Positions 58,991 through 64,000 of a stretch of DNA of 64,000 bases are shown here, in pieces. How positions within the stretch are numbered: position 1 is the first letter of the stretch; each line of letters opens with the position of its first letter. The stretch is from Gracilaria gracilis (Eukaryota; Rhodophyta; Florideophyceae; Gracilariales; Gracilariaceae): assembly GCA_030374805.1 (NCBI GenBank), contig JARGSG010000004.1:930001-994000 (forward strand), read 5' to 3'. The notes beneath the pieces are model-generated. The model was not told where the DNA came from. It saw nothing but the letters and a program-made list of their open reading frames with translations, and made no database searches. The position numbers and the translations under genes were made by a program.

Positions 58991-61674
58991 TCATGTGTAC
59001 TCCATTTCATAATCTGCAAACCACTCTTCTCCCACTTCTACAACCCGAAGTGCCCGGACAGCAAGCATTCGGTATTCTCTTAATTGAAGTGGAGTCCGCC
59101 CAGTTCCTGGGGTTCGACTCACCGCCACATTGGCAGTCCCTCGCTGCTTCAAGCCCTCCTTCACTGCATCCCTATCTTTATCCCCTTCCATACATTTTGG
59201 GTCGTTAATTGTTCCACCCAACGAAAATGGAGCGGGGACATTCCATACAGGGATTGTAGGTACTTCTCGTCTCCTTTCCGGGAGTTTCCGGAATACCTCG
59301 CCTCGCAGGCTAACCTCCATCGCATAAGTTCGAAAACGTGCGGCGGTGGCTCCCAACAACCCTTCCCCATTCTTCTTGTGTACCTCCTTCCTCTTCGTTA
59401 AGTCATGGTACACTAGAGTTCCGTAAAAGAAACATATCTCTTCGTTCTTCATGAAACGGAGCGTGGTAAACACTCCCACTCCTGCGTCACGGTGACGAAT
59501 CGACGACTTCCGAATGCGACAACCACACATAGTGGCCTCCAATGCCAACATCTCGTTCCAATCTAGGAGACCCATCTTCCCTTGCAACGTTTTCGGCCAC
59601 TCATGCAGCGCTTTGCGCCTGGCGATCATGGACATGCCCTCCTCCTGCCACATCGATGGCAGGAAGTCCACAATATACGGTAGGAACTTCTGATACTGTG
59701 GGAAGCCGGATGGAGCCTTCCATAATCGGGAAGGACGAGCGTTTTACTTGGGAAATAGGTCCATCACGCGATTCACAGAGTTTCGGACCTCCTGCGTAAT
59801 TTGAATGTCCGTCTCATTATCGCGCATGCACATCGCGAACTGAATGATTGCCGCGTTTCTAGCATGCGCAAAACAGTCAGGTTCCAGCTCACAACCAATA
59901 AACTTCCGATGACTTTGTAACTCCATGCATGCCATGGCAGTCGAAAAAGGTCCCGCGAACAAGTCCACCATTGTATCACCTGGCTGCGAAAATCTGCTGA
60001 CCAGCTCCTTCAAGAACGCGCGAGGTCTTCGTTCCGACCTCACCTTTTGCAACATGTAGACCCCACCCTCCTTCTTTCTTTTCCATTGAAGATTCTCCCC
60101 ATTGAACATGGGCGGTACCTGGTCAATAACACTGTGGTACCCTGGATACCTCGACTGCATGTAGTTGAAGTTCTCATAGTTCACCATCGCATGCTGCTGT
60201 GCATAAGCGAGGCCACTTCGAACACCATGTATTGCATACTCCATGGCAGGGAACAAGGAGCAGGACCTCCGTCCCGGGATTCGCATGGGGTTTCCTTGCG
60301 ACCGTATTAAATGAATTTGGACCTGGTCCACAACAAACGATCGCCTCGGAACTCCTTTCTAGTCCTTTGCTCTAATAAGGGAAAGCACCCTCGTCCACTG
60401 GTTTACCTGTTCCAATGCACAGAAGATAACGAAATGACCCCCCGGACGTAGCAGCTTTGATATAAGCTTTGCCGCCTTCTTCATATGCTCAGAGCTCAGC
60501 ATATCTTACCAACTGTTCTCCCAGTTCTTATTGGCCTTTATGTTATATGGTGGGTCCATAAGAACCAGTGGAACTTTTCCCAATGAAAAGACTCCGTTGT
60601 TTCGCAGAGTCTCGTCCGTTTTCACCATATCCTCGAACCCGCAATAATACATTCGAAAGTATTTCTCCATCTCCAGTTCACAATGTTGGAATGCCATTTT
60701 ATCGTCCAACGAGGAAATGGAAGGAGGAGGCTGTATGTCGACGTTGGACGACTGGTCACCAACATCTTCATTCCCACTCTCACCCACTACATCCATTCCA
60801 CTTCCGCCATCTCCATCCCCTCCTTGTTTCCCCTCAGAAGGATCTCTTCTTTCCAACTGTTCATCGTCATCGTCATGAATTTCGATGGCAGGCTCCGGTT
60901 TCGATATCGGCGTGAGAGGTATATCGGGGACCCTGAATGTTTTTTTGATTTTCAAAGGACTTATTGCCTCCAAGATGGAGAATATAAGCGAGTTATAGAA
61001 ACAATCAAATCTCTGAGCAAACGCTCTTGACGGGTCTCTGTGAAACGTCTTTAGAACGGCCCATCGTCCAGGTTCTGATATTGTGTAGAACTGCTCGTTC
61101 ACAACAACCTTGTTCAGATCAGAAATGAACTACTTCGCAAGCATTCGGAGGGCCACATAAATGTCTTCCGGAAGATTTTATGCCCACGGTTGGACCTCGT
61201 CTTCCCGAAGAGTTTGCGTGCTGCTCGGTAGCAAGCGATGGTCGTTGTCCTTGTGCAGGAACCCCTCGGAACGCGTTTCAATGAGTTTAAACTGCATGTC
61301 ATCGTACACGAGCAGTAGGAAAGGGAGAACCATGACCTCAGCGCTAGGGAATCTCAGAACTTGGGAGAAACAATCTTGAGCTCATCGTCGCTGTATGACG
61401 GGTGAGTGGGTCCGAGAAGGATGGAGAAGTACTTCTTGGCAACGTCTAGGACAGTGCGATTCTTGATGATATATTGAACGAATTCGCTGTGTCCCACTTT
61501 CCTAGGTTCATCTTCCTCTCGCATCGTCGACGCATAGTGATCACGGATGGCGAGACACGCGGTGAGAAGCTCATCCCCAGAACCGAACATTTTTCCAACG
61601 TCCATGTCGGATGTCGGAGGTGCCGGTGACGGTGACTTAGACCTGGATGTGGTTGCGGCAGCCATTTTAAACAA
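58991..61674 (-). pseudogene. DNA adenine methyltransferase-SET domain fusion gene
   Basis: From ATG 61,674 (MFKMAAATTSRSKSPSPAPP) the minus strand encodes about 890 codons ending in TGA at 58,991. Residues 1-330 are helical with an acidic linker (IEIHDDDDEQLERRD). A beta-class methyltransferase follows: motif IV LVLMDPPYNIKANKNWENSW (60,545-60,556 encode DPPY), LLRPGGHFVIFCA, and motif I SQPGDTMVDLFAGPFSTAM with RKFIGCELEPDCF. DPPYN plus this order resembles CcrM-like N6-adenine enzymes. In the same phase a SET domain follows (GVGVFTTLRFMKNEEICFFY, GGTINDPKC, NVAV, then LAVRALRVVEVGEEWFADYE). One phase change lies near 61,378, and stops lie at 61,180, 61,132, 60,508, 60,361 and 59,746, all TAA or TAG, each reachable from Gln. 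Catalytic motifs are intact. The chemistry (6mA versus 4mC) and the histone substrate are inferred. Confidence 0.7.
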
Positions 61675-62043
61675 TAACGGGGGGCTGTATTATGAATACG
61701 GAAGGAGAACGGGAGCGGTCGTGAGAAAACAGATGATTGACGTCGGCAGCGGACGGCGAGGGCGAACGGACGGAAGCTGACGAGAGACGGTAGAGAACGA
61801 GCGATGAGTGCGGATGGTAGACGGGAGCCGACGGCAGACGGCTGCGGAATTAGCGATGTGAAGGAGGAATTCAGACGCCAAAACGGTACCAGAACTCTAA
61901 AGTAGAGGAGTAGAAGGGAGTTAGGCGATGTTAGGAGGGCTTATGCGGTGATAAACAGTTATAAGAGAAGGCAAGGATGAAAGGGGGGGTGCGGTAATTC
62001 CTAGATACGTAAGTATAGGCGAAGTTATAACTTACGGCTCTCC
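61675..62043. other. Upstream region of the methyltransferase-SET gene
   Basis: No gene. The minus-strand frame at 61,881-61,690 is probably untranslated leader sequence. I see no convincing TATA box. The region borders the right hairpin cluster directly. Confidence 0.35.
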
Positions 62044-62290
62044 GGACAGCGGTCCGTGGTGCAGTGGTGCTCCATCACAGCTCTAATGAATTGCCACTCG
62101 AGGCGGTCCGCTTTCCATGCGCCGTGGGAGAAAAAGTAAAACAAAATTTAATTTTTCGGACAGCGGTCTGGGGTGGAGTTGCGCTTCATCACGGCACTGA
62201 TGAAGCGCCAATCCACTTCGGACCGCTGTTTACGCGCCGTGGCTGATGAAGCTGGACGACACCTCGGACCGCTGTCCACGCGAAAAAATA
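62044..62290. repeat. Hairpin repeats next to the methyltransferase-SET gene
   Basis: Two copies of the ~72-nt hairpin family lie here: a degraded one at 62,044-62,116 and a good one at 62,158-62,231. The good copy has arms GGACAGCGGTCTGGGGTGGA and its near-complement, separated by CGGCAC. An inverted half unit (GATGAAGCTGGACGACACCT) lies at about 62,246-62,265. They separate the methyltransferase-SET gene from the region to its right. Confidence 0.75.
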
Positions 62291-62698
62291 CTTTCCACCT
62301 GGACAGCGACCCCCTCGTAACTGGCGCTTGTTTGTAATGTGACGCTGCGTGTACTTAAGCACTTTCGCTCTCCTGCCAACTGCCTCGGTAAGCACAACGC
62401 TCTGTACCTCCCCATTACGGTTTCAGTGGATCTCTTCTTCTCCTGTCACACCCAAGTGATCCTCTCGGTTGTGACAGAAGAAAAAAATATCGCCGGAAAC
62501 TGTGCGAGGGAGGTGCTCTTTCCGTCCTTGTTCTGTTGCGCGGACGTAGTGGCACACAAGGTACGCTCGACAATTTTGTTCGTTTTCTGTGAATCGTACT
62601 AACCTGCGTACTCTTCTATTTTCCATGCTATTGCGTATTCAAGCCAGAGTCGCCGGACACAGTGTATGCCACTTCTGCATCCTTGCTTTACTGAGAAC
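62291..62698. other. No gene seen
   Basis: Frames on both strands (62,339-62,602 plus; 62,626-62,423 minus) are short and share no motif with known families. Confidence 0.3.
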
Positions 62699-62955
62699 AT
62701 TCGGAAGTACTTGAGCTGGCCGTGATGGTCGAGTACGATTATTTGAGTTGTTCAACTCATGTAATCGGCTTTGGCTTTGACACCCAGATCAATCACTGTT
62801 GGACTGTGGTTACTTATTAGACCGACTAGATTAGACTGCGTTAGGTCGAACTATCGGAAGTGGTTGAGCTACCGGTGATGGTGGACTACGATTATATGAG
62901 TTGTTCAACTCATATAATCGTGTTTAGCCATGACTGATATTTCAATCACTGAAGA
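62699..62955. repeat. Two ~100-bp direct repeats each holding a palindrome
   Basis: Units at about 62,699-62,800 and 62,850-62,955 share CGGAAGT..TTGAGCT, GTGATGGT, the core GAGTTGTTCAACTCAT and ATCAATCACTG or TTCAATCACTG. The core of the second unit is a perfect palindrome of two 15-nt arms with a TT spacer (62,889-62,920; left arm CGATTATATGAGTTG). In the first unit the arms are slightly degraded. Confidence 0.65.
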
Positions 62956-63241
62956 AGAATAGTCCCCAATATAGTCACTAGAAGAATGTGGTGGCCGGCG
63001 ATGAGTTCTTCTCCTCCGACAACCACATAATGCCCGTGGTTGTCGCAAAGGGGGTATTCATTATCGGTCACGACCTTGGGCGCTACAGGAAAATCTAATC
63101 ATATAAAGTTAGAGAAGGTAGTCGGCAGAACTACCTTCTTCGATTTGATAGGATGTACCCTTACGTTCTCCCGTCATTATAAGAAGACGCAGGGCTTCAA
63201 ATACTCATAAAACAATCATAAGTGAAAACCGTCGTCGACAG
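62956..63241. other. Intergenic with small hairpins
   Basis: GACAACCAC (about 63,018) and GTGGTTGTC (about 63,036) form a 9-bp hairpin. GGTAGTCGGCAGAACTACC (about 63,117) recalls GGTAGTCCGTAGAACTACC at about 5,269. The whole 63.1-64 kb block therefore parallels 5.26-5.93 kb. Confidence 0.5.
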
Positions 63242-63692
63242 CGGTCCGAGGTGTCGTCCAGTTTCATCGGCCACGGCGCGTGGACAGCGGTCCGGGGTGG
63301 AGTGGCGCTTCATCAGTGCCGTGATGAAGCGCCACTCCACCCCGGACCGCTGTCCGAAAAATTAAATTTTTTTTCCGCGTGGACAGCGGTCCGAGGTGTC
63401 GTCCAGCTTCATCAGCCGCGGCACCTGGACAGTGGTCCGGGGTGGAGGGGCACTTCATCAAGGCACTTATGAAGCGCCACTCCACCCCGGACCGCTGTCC
63501 GAAATATTAAAATTTTTTTTCGCCGTGGACAGCCGTCCGGGGTGTCGTCCAACTTCTTCCGCCACAGCACGTAAACAGCCGTCCGAGGTGTCGCCCAACT
63601 TCATCGGCCACTGCGCATGGACAGCCGTCCGGGGTGGTGTGGCGCCTCATCAGAGCACTGATGAGGCGCCACTCCACCCCGGACCGCTGTCC
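63242..63692. repeat. Right cluster of ~72-nt hairpin repeats
   Basis: Complete hairpins lie at 63,282-63,355 (perfect 34-nt arms, loop GTGCCG), 63,427-63,500 and 63,619-63,692. Half units with GGTGTCGTCCAGCTTCATC lie between them (about 63,250, 63,395, 63,540 and 63,580). Spacers often contain A/T runs of the form AAATTTTTTT. The cluster runs directly into the second copy of the ~310-bp block, as in the left cluster. Confidence 0.88.
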
Positions 63693-64000
63693 ATGCAGAA
63701 AACTTAACGGACGCAATTCATTCTTTTTTCCTTCAAAACTGGGTGCCTTTATTCTTTAGCTATGCGTGCGTAGTAGTTATGACGATCGTTTAACTTTCTG
63801 AATAAAGCGATAGTGAATTCTAAAACGTGAAATACGGAACCCCTTGAGTTCAATCCTATATTAAGCGGGCGCAGTGTTCGGTCAGGAAGTGAAGGCAACG
63901 AACGTGATTGAGAAGGGAACGTCCACTATACGTTTTCGTGAGCATTCTCGACGCTCATGCTCCGCGTTTCGAATTGTTTGAACCCTTTGTATCCAACATG
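63693..64000 (+). repeat. Right copy of ~310-bp dispersed promoter-like block
   Basis: This is a direct copy of 5,617-5,933, starting at AACTTAACGGACGCAATTCA and ending at the window edge (TTTGTATCCAACATG). If the layout repeats, a TATA box and a gene like that at 6,069 should lie just beyond the window. Confidence 0.85.

Noticed and set aside
58991-61674. A reassigned genetic code (TAA/TAG as Gln, TGA as stop), suggested by five internal TAA/TAG and a terminal TGA
   Set aside because: The 1,705-codon frame at 28,722-33,839 uses CAA/CAG freely and contains no TAA or TAG. In addition, TGA interrupts the SAP/trihelix-like and coiled-coil genes. Sporadic decay explains the data better.

Overview
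The window is eukaryotic nuclear DNA and is rich in mobile elements. The evidence is a UBR4/BIG-type ubiquitin ligase relic, tRNA-promoter (SINE-like) repeats, a SET domain, and remnants of at least six eukaryotic transposon classes. Nothing suggests bacterial operons. The species cannot be fixed from the sequence. The mix of Plavaka/CACTA, pogo, Harbinger, DUF7869 and Ty3/Gypsy relics would suit an alga (a red alga is possible) or another repeat-rich protist; this is inference.

Layout. 1-1.9 kb: unrecognised decayed coding sequence. 1.9-3.3 kb: internally deleted copy of a Plavaka-like (CMC) transposon whose longer relative lies at 52.3-55.6 kb. 3.7-5.6 kb: cluster of about 72-nt hairpin repeats. 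5.6-9.0 kb: a promoter-like block repeated at 63.7-64 kb, a double-stranded-beta-helix (2OG-oxygenase-like) gene fragment, unrecognised minus-strand frames and a coiled-coil gene. 9.5-16 kb: unassigned remnants, a Ty3/Gypsy fossil and a CACTA tnp2 fragment. 16.1-18.1 kb: DUF7869-type transposase-like gene. 19.9-21 kb: RGR-rich frame and a GC-rich leucine-rich-repeat pseudogene. 22-24 kb: dead pogo/DDE_1 element. 24.9-26.5 kb: Harbinger (HARBI1-like) transposase with its catalytic triad present. 26.6-37.7 kb: large UBR4/BIG pseudogene. 38.2-40 kb: SAP/trihelix-like gene on the minus strand, interrupted by stops. 41.8-43.9 kb: second pogo element. 44-52 kb: AT-richer DNA with a SINE pair, a Gypsy fossil and a DDE_Tnp_4 transposase relic. 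52.3-55.6 kb: Plavaka-like transposon. 55.8-58.5 kb: coiled-coil gene. 59-61.7 kb: a DNA methyltransferase fused to a SET domain. 62-64 kb: second hairpin cluster and second copy of the promoter-like block.

The most interesting object is the minus-strand gene at 58,991-61,674. One reading frame holds a CcrM-like beta-class adenine methyltransferase (DPPY, then an FAG motif I) followed by a SET domain, so one polypeptide would carry both a DNA and a histone-type methyltransferase. It lies between a coiled-coil gene on the same strand and the hairpin cluster, and may be cargo of a large mobile element.

Most recognisable genes here are broken, mainly by in-frame stops and less often by frameshifts. 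Many of the stops could come from Gln or Arg codons by C-to-T change. Regulation is visible only as one TATA box (about 5,936).
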